Assembly: GCA_023423605.1 (NCBI GenBank)
Contig: JAFAFF010000115.1
Coordinates: 1 to 6,291, forward strand
DNA length: 6,291 bases
Origin: Pseudomonadota bacterium
GTDB taxonomy: Bacteria; Pseudomonadota; Gammaproteobacteria; Xanthomonadales; Xanthomonadaceae
Direction: 5' to 3'
Every line of letters begins with the position of its first letter. Position 1 is the stretch's first letter. Made by a program: the position numbers and the translations under genes. Below, one piece after another: positions 1 to 6,094 of the stretch. Under the pieces are notes generated by a model. That model did no database searches. It saw only the letters and a program-made list of their open reading frames with translations, and was not told the DNA's origin.

Positions 1-1194
1 TCGCCACAGCGGCTGGTGTTCAACAAGCTGCTCACCGGCGCGTTGCGCGTGGGCGTGTCGCAGCGGTTGGTGCAGCAGGCACTGGCCGAGCTTTCCGGGC
101 TGGATATCGCACGCATCGCCCAGCGCATGCTCGGCGAATGGGTGCCCTCGCCGAACCTGCTGGCGACGCTGCTGTCACACGAGGAACAGCCGCTGGACCG
201 CCAGCAGCCGTATCCGTTCTTCCTGGCTTCGCCGCTGGAGAATCCACTGGATACGCTGGGCCCGGTGGACGACTGGATGCTGGAATGGAAATGGGACGGC
301 ATCCGCCTGCAGCTCCTGCGTCGCCAGGGCGAAGTGGCCCTGTGGTCGCGCGGCGAAGAGCGTCTGGACGGCCGCTTTCCGGAAATCGAACAGGCTGCCG
401 CCGCATTGCCGGACGGCTGCGTGCTTGATGGCGAGCTGCTGGCCTGGGACGCCGGGCAGGACCTGCCGCGTGCCTTCACCGCCTTGCAGACCCGCATACA
501 GCGCCGCAAGCCCGGCGCGGCGACGCTGCGCGACACGCCGGTGCGCCTGCTGGCCTATGACCTGCTGGAGCAGGACGGCGAGGACCTGCGCGCCTTGCCC
601 CTGCAACAGCGTCGCGCACGTCTGGCCACGCTGCTCGGCGCGCTGGACGATCCACGCATCCAGTTGTCGCCGCAGGTCCATGCCGACGACTGGACGCACG
701 CCGCAGCGCTGCGCGGGCAGGCACGCGTGCGTGGCGTGGAAGGGTTGATGCTGAAGCGGAAGGGCTCGGCATACCAGGCCGGGCGGCGGCGCGGCGACTG
801 GTGGAAGTGGAAGATCGATCCACTGACCATCGATGCCGTGCTGCTGTACGCGCAGGCCGGCCACGGCCGCCGCAGCACGCTGTATACCGACTACACCTTT
901 GGCGTCTGGGATGGCGACACCCTGGTGCCAGTGGCGAAGGCGTATTCGGGCCTGGACGATCAGGAAATCCTCGCCCTGGACCGCTGGATCCGCGCCAACA
1001 CCCGTGAGCGCTTCGGCCCGGTGCGCAGCGTCAACGCCGTGCAGGTGTTCGAACTCGGCTTCGAGGCGGTCAACCTGAGCAAGCGGCACAAGTCCGGCGT
1101 GGCCGTGCGCTTTCCTCGCATCCTGCGCTGGCGCCACGACAAGCCGGCCAGCGAAGCCGACGCACTGGCGCAGCTGCAGGCCCTGGCGCGATGA
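1..1194 (+). CDS. ATP-dependent DNA ligase, C-terminal part (5' end outside window)
   Basis: Seals nicks in duplex DNA by ATP-dependent adenylation of a lysine, AMP transfer to the 5' phosphate, and phosphodiester formation. The frame is open from base 1, so the gene starts upstream and 397 codons are visible; members of this bacterial repair-ligase family are usually around 530 residues, so mainly the N-terminal DNA-binding domain is cut off. Its end is visible as the VGVSQ helix region near 52-63. The nucleotidyltransferase domain carries motif I as EWKWDGIR, with the catalytic lysine codon at 289-291; the SRGEERLDGRFPE region (motif III) near 346-384; VLDGELLAWD (motif IIIa) near 421-450; VEGLMLKRKG (motif IV) near 736-768; and WWKWK (motif V) near 801-815. 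The remainder is the OB-fold domain. All the key residues inspected are intact. The stop overlaps the helicase start (ATGA at 1191-1194), which indicates translational coupling. It belongs to the ligase/helicase/phosphoesterase repair cluster, not to NAD-dependent LigA. Confidence 0.95.
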   Translation, partial: SPQRLVFNKLLTGALRVGVSQRLVQQALAELSGLDIARIAQRMLGEWVPSPNLLATLLSHEEQPLDRQQPYPFFLASPLENPLDTLGPVDDWMLEWKWDGIRLQLLRRQGEVALWSRGEERLDGRFPEIEQAAAALPDGCVLDGELLAWDAGQDLPRAFTALQTRIQRRKPGAATLRDTPVRLLAYDLLEQDGEDLRALPLQQRRARLATLLGALDDPRIQLSPQVHADDWTHAAALRGQARVRGVEGLMLKRKGSAYQAGRRRGDWWKWKIDPLTIDAVLLYAQAGHGRRSTLYTDYTFGVWDGDTLVPVAKAYSGLDDQEILALDRWIRANTRERFGPVRSVNAVQVFELGFEAVNLSKRHKSGVAVRFPRILRWRHDKPASEADALAQLQALAR

Positions 1195-3647
1195 CCCGCA
1201 GCGAAGCGCTGCGCCGCCTGGAATCGTGGTTCGGCGAACGTGGCTGGCGCTCGCTGCCGTTCCAGCGACGCATGTGGCGACACTATCTGGACGGTGCGTC
1301 CGGCCTGCTGCACACCCCCACCGGCAGCGGCAAGACCCTGGCCATGTTCGGCGGTCCACTGCTGCAGGCGCTGCTGGATCCGCCACCGGTACCTGCACGG
1401 CACAACGCCGTGCGTCCGTTGCAGGTGCTGTGGGTGACGCCGTTGCGGGCACTGGCCAGCGATACCGCACGTGCGCTGCAGGCTCCCCTCGCCGCGCTCG
1501 GGCTGGACTGGCAGGTGGGGCTGCGCAGCGGCGATGCCAGCAGCCGCGACAGGCGGCTGGCGCGCGAAGGACGGCTGGACGTATTGGTGACCACGCCCGA
1601 ATCGCTGGCGCTGCTGCTGAGCTATCCGGACACGCTGGAGCGCATGCGTCGGCTGCGCTGCGTGGTGGTGGATGAATGGCATGAACTGCTCGGCAGCAAG
1701 CGCGGTGTGCTGCTGCAGCTCAACCTGGCGCTGCTGCGCGACGCCGCCCCCTCCCTGCAGCTGTGGGGGCTGTCGGCCACGCTGGGCAACCTGCGCCAGG
1801 CGCGCGATGTGCTGCTGCCCGACCAGCCGCAGGCGCTCTGCGTGGAGGGTGCGCGCCCGCGGCCGGTGCGCATGCGCAGCCTGCTGCCGGCAGCAGGCGA
1901 ACGCTTTCCGTGGGCCGGGCATCTCGGCCTGGGCCAGCTGCCGCGGGTGCTGCAGGCACTGATGGACGCACGCAGCAGCCTGTTGTTCACCAACACCCGC
2001 GCCCAAGCCGAGCTCTGGCATCGGGCGCTGGCCGCGGTGTGGCCGGAAGACCCGGCCACCCTTGCCCTGCACCACGGCTCGCTGGACCCGGCGCTGCGGC
2101 AGCAGGTGGAAGAAGGCCTGCGCGCCGGCGCGCTGCGCTGCGTGGTGGCCACCTCCAGCCTGGACCTGGGTGTGGACTTTCCCGAAGTGGAACAGGTGCT
2201 GCAGCTGGGCAGCCCGAAGGGCGTGGCACGGCTGCGCCAGCGCGCCGGTCGCGCGCGCCACCGCCCCGGCGCCAGTGGGGAAGTGTTGTGCGTGCCCACC
2301 CATGCCCTGGAACTGGCCGAGTACGCCGCCGCCCGGCGTGCCCTGCAGGATGGGCAGGTGGAAGCGCGGCGACCGCTGTTGCTGTCGCTGGACGTGCTGG
2401 CGCAGCATTGCATCAGCCGTGCCCTGGCGGGTGGTTTCCAGCCCGACGCGCTGTTGGCCCAGGTGCGCCGCACGCATGCGTTCGCGGCGCTGGATGAACC
2501 GCGGTGGCGCGATATGCTGGACTTCATCGTGCAGGGTGGCCGCGCGCTGTCGCAGTACCCGGATTTCCACAAGGTGGTACGCGACCCCGACGGCTGCTAC
2601 CGCATGCATGACCGCCGCCAGGCGCTCCGGCATCGCCTGTCCATCGGCACCATCAGCAGCGACGGCAGCGTGCGCGTGCAGTTCCTGCGCGGCGGCAGCC
2701 TGGGCGCGGTGGAGGAACAGTTCGCCAGCCGGCTGCGCCGCGGCGATCGCTTCCAGTTCGCCGGGCGCCTGCTGGAACTGGTGCAACTGCGCGACATGAC
2801 CGCGCACGTGCGGCTGGCGCGCGGTGGCGAGGGCGCAGTACCCCGCTGGCAGGGCGGCCAGCTTGCCCTGTCTTCCGCACTGGGCAGTGAACTGGAGGCG
2901 GTGCTGGGCGGCCAGGACGACGGCCCGGAGTCACGCTGGCTGGCGCCGCTGCTCGCCCTGCAGCAGTCACTGTCGGCATGCCCATCGCCCGGGCGCCTGC
3001 TGGTGGAGGACGTGCGCCGGCGCGATGGCCAGTTCCTGTTCGTCTACCCCTACGCCGGGCGCCATGTGCACGAGGCGCTGGCCGCCGTGCTGGCGCTGCG
3101 CTGCACGCGGCTGCAGCGCAACAGCATCGGCTATGCCGTCAATGATCACGGGCTGGTGCTGGCACCGGCGGTGCCGCAGGCGCTGGACGCGCTGCAGTGG
3201 CGCAGGCTGCTGTCCAGCGACGCGCTGCTGGAGGATCTGCGCGCGGCGGTCAATCTCGGCGAGCTGGCGCGCCGCCAGTTCCGCGGCATCGCGCGCGTGG
3301 CCGGCCTGCTGGTGCCCAGCCTGCCCGGTGGCATGCCGCGCTCGCTGCGGCAGCTGCAGGCATCGGCGGGGCTGCTCTACGACGTGCTGCGCGAACACGA
3401 TCCGGGACACATGCTGTTACAGCTGGCCGAACGCGAGGTGCTGCACGACAGCCTCGATTTCGATGGCCTGCGCGACACCCTGGCGCGCCTGGGCAGGCGC
3501 GAACTCCTGCTGCGCTCGCCGACGTCGCTGACGCCGCTGGGTTTCCCGCTGTGGGCCGAACGACTGCGCGGACAGCTCAGCAACGAGGACTGGCGCACCC
3601 GCGTGACGCGCGCTGCGCAGCAGCTGGAAAAGCGTCATGGCCGATGA
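1191..3647 (+). CDS. Ligase-associated DEXH-box DNA helicase (Lhr-core family)
   Basis: Superfamily 2 ATPase predicted to translocate 3' to 5' on single-stranded DNA and unwind duplexes during repair. At 818 residues it has the size of the Lhr-core class found beside ATP-dependent ligases, not the much longer full Lhr. Visible motifs in order are motif I TPTGSGKT (residues 42-49), motif Ia TPLRALA (83-89), motif Ib TTPESL (134-139), motif II DEWH (161-164), motif III SAT (195-197), motif IV around LLFTNTR (264-270), motif V around TSSLDLGVDF (321-330) and motif VI QRAGRARHRPG (350-360). All catalytic residues are present. The C-terminal half, with winged-helix and Lhr-specific domains, ends in a PLGFPLWAERLRG segment typical of the family. 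The ATG at 1191 is chosen because it overlaps the ligase stop in ATGA and no strong Shine-Dalgarno is seen, which fits coupling. Its 3' end overlaps pdeM by 11 nt. DNA rather than RNA as substrate is inferred from the family and neighbours. Confidence 0.95.
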   Translation: MTRSEALRRLESWFGERGWRSLPFQRRMWRHYLDGASGLLHTPTGSGKTLAMFGGPLLQALLDPPPVPARHNAVRPLQVLWVTPLRALASDTARALQAPLAALGLDWQVGLRSGDASSRDRRLAREGRLDVLVTTPESLALLLSYPDTLERMRRLRCVVVDEWHELLGSKRGVLLQLNLALLRDAAPSLQLWGLSATLGNLRQARDVLLPDQPQALCVEGARPRPVRMRSLLPAAGERFPWAGHLGLGQLPRVLQALMDARSSLLFTNTRAQAELWHRALAAVWPEDPATLALHHGSLDPALRQQVEEGLRAGALRCVVATSSLDLGVDFPEVEQVLQLGSPKGVARLRQRAGRARHRPGASGEVLCVPTHALELAEYAAARRALQDGQVEARRPLLLSLDVLAQHCISRALAGGFQPDALLAQVRRTHAFAALDEPRWRDMLDFIVQGGRALSQYPDFHKVVRDPDGCYRMHDRRQALRHRLSIGTISSDGSVRVQFLRGGSLGAVEEQFASRLRRGDRFQFAGRLLELVQLRDMTAHVRLARGGEGAVPRWQGGQLALSSALGSELEAVLGGQDDGPESRWLAPLLALQQSLSACPSPGRLLVEDVRRRDGQFLFVYPYAGRHVHEALAAVLALRCTRLQRNSIGYAVNDHGLVLAPAVPQALDALQWRRLLSSDALLEDLRAAVNLGELARRQFRGIARVAGLLVPSLPGGMPRSLRQLQASAGLLYDVLREHDPGHMLLQLAEREVLHDSLDFDGLRDTLARLGRRELLLRSPTSLTPLGFPLWAERLRGQLSNEDWRTRVTRAAQQLEKRHGR

Positions 3648-4284
3648 GGTGCGGCTGTGGCTGGCTGGCGAACCGGTGCACCTGCTGGGCGGGCGCGCGC
3701 TGTTCCTGCCGGAACGCGCGGCGCTGCTGATCGCCGACCTGCACCTGGGCAAGGCCGACACCTTCCGCCGTGCGGGCATGTCCCTGCCGGCAGGGGGCAC
3801 TGGAAGCGACCTGCGGCGACTGCACCTGCTGGTCCAGCACACCGGCTGCCGGCAGCTGTGGATTCTCGGCGACATGCTGCACGGCGCCCTTCATCGTGCA
3901 GCCTGGCATGCACAGTGGCTGGAATGGCGCGGACGGCACCCCGCGCTGGAGGTGCACGTCGTGCGCGGCAATCATGACCGCGCGCTTTCCCCGCCACTGC
4001 TGCAGGCGGTGGTGCATGAAGGGGAAACGGAGCTGGGGGCGTTCCGGCTCCGCCATGAGCCGGACCCTGTGACGTGCGGCCATGTCATTGCCGGTCACCT
4101 GCATCCACTGGTGGCGCTGCCGGGCATCCGGCGTCGCCTGCCGGCCTTCTGGTTGCGCGAGGGCATCACCGTGCTGCCGGCGTTCTCGCGGTTCACCGCC
4201 GGAATCGTGCCACGCCTGCAGCCGGGCGAACGGATGGTGGCCTGCATGGAGGACACCGCGGTGCTCCTGCCCGTGAAGCGCTGA
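3637..4284 (+). CDS. pdeM: Ligase-associated metallophosphoesterase PdeM (predicted Mn-dependent DNA endonuclease)
   Basis: Calcineurin-like binuclear metallophosphoesterase of 215 residues, the typical length for ligase-associated PdeM proteins. The metal-ligand motifs are all visible: DLHLGK (D34, H36), LGDMLHG (D79), RGNHDR (N112, H113, D114) and GHLHP (H154, H156). The ADTFRRAGMSLPAG segment after the first motif and LPAFSRFTAG near the C-terminus are further family hallmarks. Characterised relatives in Pseudomonas are manganese-dependent DNA nucleases, so end or flap processing before ligation is a reasonable role; the substrate here is inferred. There is no signal peptide or membrane segment, so it should be cytoplasmic. 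The start at 3637 overlaps the last 11 nt of the helicase gene and only a purine-rich GGAAAAG precedes it. It is the last gene of the operon: the next gene lies on the opposite strand and no clear terminator hairpin with a T-run follows. Confidence 0.93.
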   Translation: MADEVRLWLAGEPVHLLGGRALFLPERAALLIADLHLGKADTFRRAGMSLPAGGTGSDLRRLHLLVQHTGCRQLWILGDMLHGALHRAAWHAQWLEWRGRHPALEVHVVRGNHDRALSPPLLQAVVHEGETELGAFRLRHEPDPVTCGHVIAGHLHPLVALPGIRRRLPAFWLREGITVLPAFSRFTAGIVPRLQPGERMVACMEDTAVLLPVKR

Positions 4285-4348
4285 CATCCACGCTGGCATC
4301 GCCGCCCGTGCTGCCGCGCCGGCCGACCAGCACATCACCTCGGTGCGA

Positions 4349-4615
4349 TCAGGCTGCGGCCAAGGTCTCCGGCATCAGCCGAAAGCTGGGGCCTTTGTCG
4401 TTGGCGCGCCGCGGCAGCGCGCGGATGACCGCGATCATTTCCTGCGCGCAGGTCCGGATATAGCCGTGCCGTTCTGGCGAGGCGTGGCTGATCAGGCTGC
4501 CGACGTGGAACTCGAACACGTCTTCCATCACGTCCGGCTGGTCTTCGTGCAGCATCTGCAACAGCCCTCGCAGTTTGCAGATTTCCGATTCCAGCGCTTC
4601 GGCCGAGAACAACAT
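4349..4615 (-). CDS. Small hypothetical protein, 88 residues
   Basis: I do not recognise this family. The product starts MLFSAEALESEICKLR and is predicted mainly helical, with leucine-rich N-terminal segments, an acidic middle (DQPDVMEDVFEFHVG), two cysteines (residues 13 and 57) that do not form a metal motif, and a basic patch (ALPRRANDKG) before a short tail. There is no signal peptide or membrane span, so it is probably a soluble cytoplasmic protein. The ATG is supported by an AGGAG box 5-6 nt upstream, and codon use matches the chromosomal genes to the left. It converges on pdeM with a 64-nt gap. The attachment-like motif of the mobile element lies about 226 nt upstream of its start, so it is the nearest chromosomal gene to the insertion. 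It could be a regulatory or adaptor protein; no function can be assigned from sequence alone. Confidence 0.7.
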   Translation of the reverse strand: MLFSAEALESEICKLRGLLQMLHEDQPDVMEDVFEFHVGSLISHASPERHGYIRTCAQEMIAVIRALPRRANDKGPSFRLMPETLAAA

Positions 4616-4841
4616 GACGTACTCCTGGTATTCGGCTCACCCGAGCCATCTGGGGCAGCAGCACCCGCCACCTGCCGGTGCGCGATCCGCCCATTGCGGA
4701 TGCGACGGCGACGGAAGCGGATGTGTGCGTACTCAGTTGTTGTCCCACGAACCGGGTGAGGTGGCCGTCAACTTGCGCCGTAGAGTCGTTCATGCACCTG
4801 TACCGGCGCGCTTCCGCGCACGCGAACGGCGGCGAGCGGGC
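4616..4841. other. Chromosomal intergenic stretch between the small gene and the mobile-element end
   Basis: About 226 bases of GC-rich DNA upstream of the 88-residue gene. Apart from that gene's ribosome binding site I see no convincing gene: the frames that cross it are cut by stops or are continuations of antisense frames. A TTGACG on the minus strand lacks a credible -10 partner, so no promoter is called, although the promoter of the small gene should lie here. No tRNA cloverleaf and no REP-type repeat with a GTAG-headed hairpin is visible. Confidence 0.4.
4621..4626 (-). promoter_or_regulatory. Ribosome binding site of the 88-residue protein
   Basis: On the minus strand the sequence reads AGGAGT, five bases before the ATG whose complement is at 4613-4615. 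It is a near-consensus Shine-Dalgarno at normal spacing. It supports both the start codon and the choice of this frame over the longer overlapping minus-strand frame that begins at 4793. Confidence 0.65.
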
Positions 4842-4849
4842 ATGAAAAA
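4842..4849 (-). other. Putative attachment-site core (attR-like) of a Tn4371-family ICE
   Basis: The minus strand reads TTTTTCAT here. From memory this is the 8-bp direct repeat that flanks Tn4371-family integrative and conjugative elements. It falls where GC-rich chromosomal DNA (to the left) gives way to AT-richer DNA (to the right) and about 290 bp beyond the stop of a DUF2274 gene. The orientation also fits: trb genes lie close to the right end of such elements and point toward it. A chance match of an 8-mer in a few hundred GC-rich bases is unlikely but possible. The matching copy at the other end would be tens of kilobases to the right, outside the window. Confidence 0.5.
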
Positions 4850-5065
4850 TGTCCGGTGTCAAGTTCTTTTTGCAAACTCCGACGAGCCGAAAACCTTTAC
4901 GGAACGGTAGGTTAGCTCTGCCTGGAGTCACTTGAGGGGACTATGGCTCATTGGCTTAGGTGCCACATGGGAGCGTCGGGCGAGAAAACCTGGGCGCGCT
5001 GCATCGGGCCGGATTTCCGGCGCAAGGCCGGTAAGTCGCTCTATGATAGCCCGGTCAACCGCGCC
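4850..5065. other. Non-coding terminal region of the mobile element
   Basis: About 216 bases between the attachment-like core and the hairpins. It is richer in A and T than the flanking operon, especially 4842-4915. It holds two copies of GAAAACCT (4889-4896 and 4984-4991), which could be arm-type recombinase sites but may be coincidence. A TTGACA on the minus strand (4857-4862) would point out of the element but has no -10 box at normal distance in the present junction. The minus-strand frame open across 4928-5197 runs through both hairpins and past the DUF2274 stop, has no ribosome binding site, and is not called as a gene. Confidence 0.4.
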
Positions 5066-5105
5066 AAAACGAGGAACGCGCAGCTTGGCTGCGCGTTCTT
5101 GGTTT
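5066..5105 (-). terminator. Long hairpin, probable rho-independent (possibly bidirectional) terminator
   Basis: A perfect 11-bp stem (GAACGCGCAGC at 5074-5084 and its complement at 5088-5098) closes a TTG loop. Pairing extends outward by a G-T wobble and an A-T pair, then after one mismatch by a further CAAA/TTTG-type match. On the minus strand the stem is followed by CGTTTTGG, a short T-run, so it would end transcription coming from the DUF2274 gene. On the plus strand a weaker T-rich tail (CTTGGTTTC) follows, so it may act in both directions. Confidence 0.6.
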
Positions 5106-5113
5106 CTGGGTGA

Positions 5114-5139
5114 ATGGCGATGGGCTCGCCCATCGCCAT
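5114..5139. repeat. 12-bp inverted repeat overlapping the DUF2274 stop codon
   Basis: ATGGCGATGGGC at 5114-5125 and its exact reverse complement at 5128-5139 are separated by only two bases, so a real hairpin would have about 11 pairs and a four-base CTCG loop. Its right arm reaches the first base of the complement of the DUF2274 stop codon. There is no T-run directly after it on either strand, so it is more likely an mRNA 3'-end stabiliser or part of a tandem termination structure with the hairpin at 5066-5105. Confidence 0.55.
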
Positions 5140-5384
5140 CATCCGGGCTTCGGGGCGGAAGCCTTGGGCTTGTCGCCCCGCCTGAATCCCCGATCACTGG
5201 CGATGAAGGCTTCCAGCATGTACGGAATCAGCGCCGCCGCATCGACTGCCTCGCCATAGGTCTGAGCATGGAGCGCGGCGTATCGGTCGAGGTCTTCACG
5301 CAAGCTGGTTGGGCAGGTGAAAGTCAACTTCGTGCTCGCCTGGGACGGCAGTGGCCCGAGACGGAGTTTCCTCGCTGTACTCAT
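5139..5384 (-). CDS. DUF2274 domain protein (trb-operon associated)
   Basis: An 81-residue protein starting MSTARKLRLGPLP, followed by LTFTCPTSLREDLDRYAALHA, YGEAVDAAALIPYMLEAFIASDRGFRR and a lysine/proline-rich tail. This is the DUF2274 pattern: a short beta-strand-like segment and helices resembling a ribbon-helix-helix fold, with the conserved YA-LHAQ, LIP-ML-AF and DR-F positions. Its biochemical role is unknown; DNA binding or regulation of the conjugation genes is a guess from the fold-like layout. Members normally sit just after trbI in ICE mating-pair-formation operons. Here trbI is not found upstream, so the gene looks like an orphan remnant. The frame stays open to 5495, but the start at 5384 is chosen because the family begins there and a strong Shine-Dalgarno precedes it. 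Two hairpins lie directly downstream. Confidence 0.85.
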   Translation of the reverse strand: MSTARKLRLGPLPSQASTKLTFTCPTSLREDLDRYAALHAQTYGEAVDAAALIPYMLEAFIASDRGFRRGDKPKASAPKPG

Positions 5385-5389
5385 CGCGC

Positions 5390-5396
5390 ACCTCCA
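5390..5396 (-). promoter_or_regulatory. Ribosome binding site fixing the DUF2274 start
   Basis: The minus strand reads TGGAGGT, five bases before the ATG at 5384-5382. It is a near-perfect Shine-Dalgarno. It decides for the 81-residue product rather than the 118-residue frame beginning at 5495, whose extra N-terminus (including a WRCA stretch) does not resemble the family. Confidence 0.75.
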
Positions 5397-5434
5397 CGCT
5401 GAAGGAACATCCGTACCGAAGAACGCAGTACTGG

Positions 5435-5668
5435 CTATACACGACTGCGCCATCCCATGGGCTGTGCCTGCTGCCGCTGAGTGGTATGCGGGCACCCGCC
5501 CGCGAAAGGTGCTGGTCGCTCGCCAGACTCCCAGATCAGCGCGGGAGCGAGACGCAACAGGGTGAACAAATGGGACCAGCCGGTCGTGCTGGTCACGGTC
5601 GCGCGCCAGACCGCTTTGCCGTCCGAGGTGGGCTGGAGCATGCCGTGGTCTTGCTGTTGATTTCCACG
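5435..5668 (-). pseudogene. Possible gene fragment cut by the IS insertion; product not recognised
   Basis: A minus-strand frame is open from the insertion-sequence junction to a TAG at 5435-5437, giving about 77 codons that include GMLQPTSDGKAVWRATV and WSHLFTLLRLAPALIWESGE. Codon third positions are mostly G or C in the first two thirds, as expected of real coding DNA, and the only upstream starts lie in antisense IS sequence, so the original 5' end would have been lost to the insertion. It does not look like the C-terminus of TrbI, which would be expected here, and it stops 51 bases before the DUF2274 start. I cannot name it. It may instead be a chance open frame in a 276-base gap that otherwise shows nothing. 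Confidence 0.3.
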
Positions 5669-6074
5669 CATTGAGGTGGACTTCTCATTGCCCTCGCTAC
5701 GTGTGATTCGGGTCTTGGAGCAAATCATGCAGTGGCGTGGCAAACCCCAAGTCATTCGCTGTGACAACGGGCCTGAGTACATCAGCGCAACACTGCAAAA
5801 CTGGGCGAGCGCCAAAGGTATCTGCTTGGAATACATCCAGCCAGGTAAGCCTCAGCAAAATGCCTATGTGGAGCGCTTTAACAGAACCGTTCGCTATGAA
5901 TGGCTGTCGCAGTACCATTGGCGCAATCTTGATGAAGTGCGAGATTACGCCACGCAGTGGATGTGGCGGTATAACCATGAACGCCCAAATATGGCATTGG
6001 GCGGCATCACCCCCAAACAGCGGCTGGCCATGGCCGCATAGCTCTACTTCTCAGAGAGATGGTTTATGGGGGGG
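5669..6074 (+). mobile_element. Truncated IS3-family insertion sequence, 3' part only
   Basis: The left boundary is placed where the transposase similarity begins (about 5669): the preceding in-frame codons hit a TGA at 5658-5660 and no longer resemble the family. The first transposase reading frame, the N-terminal half of the second and the left terminal repeat are all missing. The right end lies after the transposase stop, in a segment GATGGTTTATGGGGGG that resembles the end of the neighbouring minus-strand element. The exact right boundary is uncertain by several bases because it falls in a palindrome. Confidence 0.6.
5670..6041 (+). pseudogene. IS3-family transposase (OrfB), C-terminal fragment
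   Basis: 123 residues of the rve/DDE integrase core, starting IEVDFSLPSLRVIR and ending GITPKQRLAMAA. The second catalytic aspartate lies in RCDNGPEYIS (codon 5763-5765) and the catalytic glutamate in NAYVERFNRT (codon 5871-5873), with 35 residues between them as in the DD(35)E pattern of IS3 elements. The first aspartate and everything before it are missing, so the protein cannot be active. YNHERPNMALGGITP is the typical C-terminal signature of this group. Third-position GC is lower than in the repair operon, in line with foreign origin. A GTG at 5676 could be used as a start but has no clear ribosome binding site and would give an inactive fragment. Confidence 0.9.
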
Positions 6075-6094
6075 TAATCCCCCCGCTTTTAACC
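6061..6094. repeat. Imperfect inverted repeat where two IS3 elements meet tail to tail
   Basis: The centre is a perfect G6-TAAT-C6 palindrome (6069-6084), flanked by GGTT at 6061-6064 and AACC at 6091-6094. Read outward from each transposase, the two sides look like related terminal repeats: GATGGTTTATGGGGGG on the plus side and GACGGTTAAAAGCGGGGGG on the minus side. I therefore interpret it as the abutting or overlapping right ends of two related insertion sequences. It would also form a strong hairpin with T-rich DNA on the plus side (GCTTTT) and could stop transcription from both transposase genes. Confidence 0.6.

Noticed and set aside
175..1470. 431-residue antisense open frame under the ligase gene
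   Set aside because: Same cause; low-complexity composition and no ribosome binding site, and it spans the ligase-helicase junction.
960..2807. 615-residue antisense open frame under the ligase and helicase genes
   Set aside because: It is a mirror of GC-rich codon bias in the real genes: glutamine-, alanine- and arginine-rich, without a known domain, and opposite intact catalytic motifs.
4285..4348. Terminator or REP element between pdeM and the small gene
   Set aside because: Only a loose GCTGG/CCAGC pairing across a long GC-rich loop is visible, with no T-run and no GTAG-type REP head.
4335..4793. Longer minus-strand frame (from an ATG at 4793) overlapping the 88-residue gene
   Set aside because: Most of it overlaps the 88-residue gene in another frame, becomes arginine- and proline-rich, and lacks a ribosome binding site as good as that of the smaller gene.
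4850..5065. tRNA gene as ICE target
   Set aside because: No cloverleaf, anticodon arm or CCA-like end could be built; Tn4371-type elements do not require a tRNA target.
4928..5197. 89-residue minus-strand frame across the hairpins
   Set aside because: It overlaps the end of DUF2274, runs through two strong inverted repeats, and has no ribosome binding site or recognisable domain.
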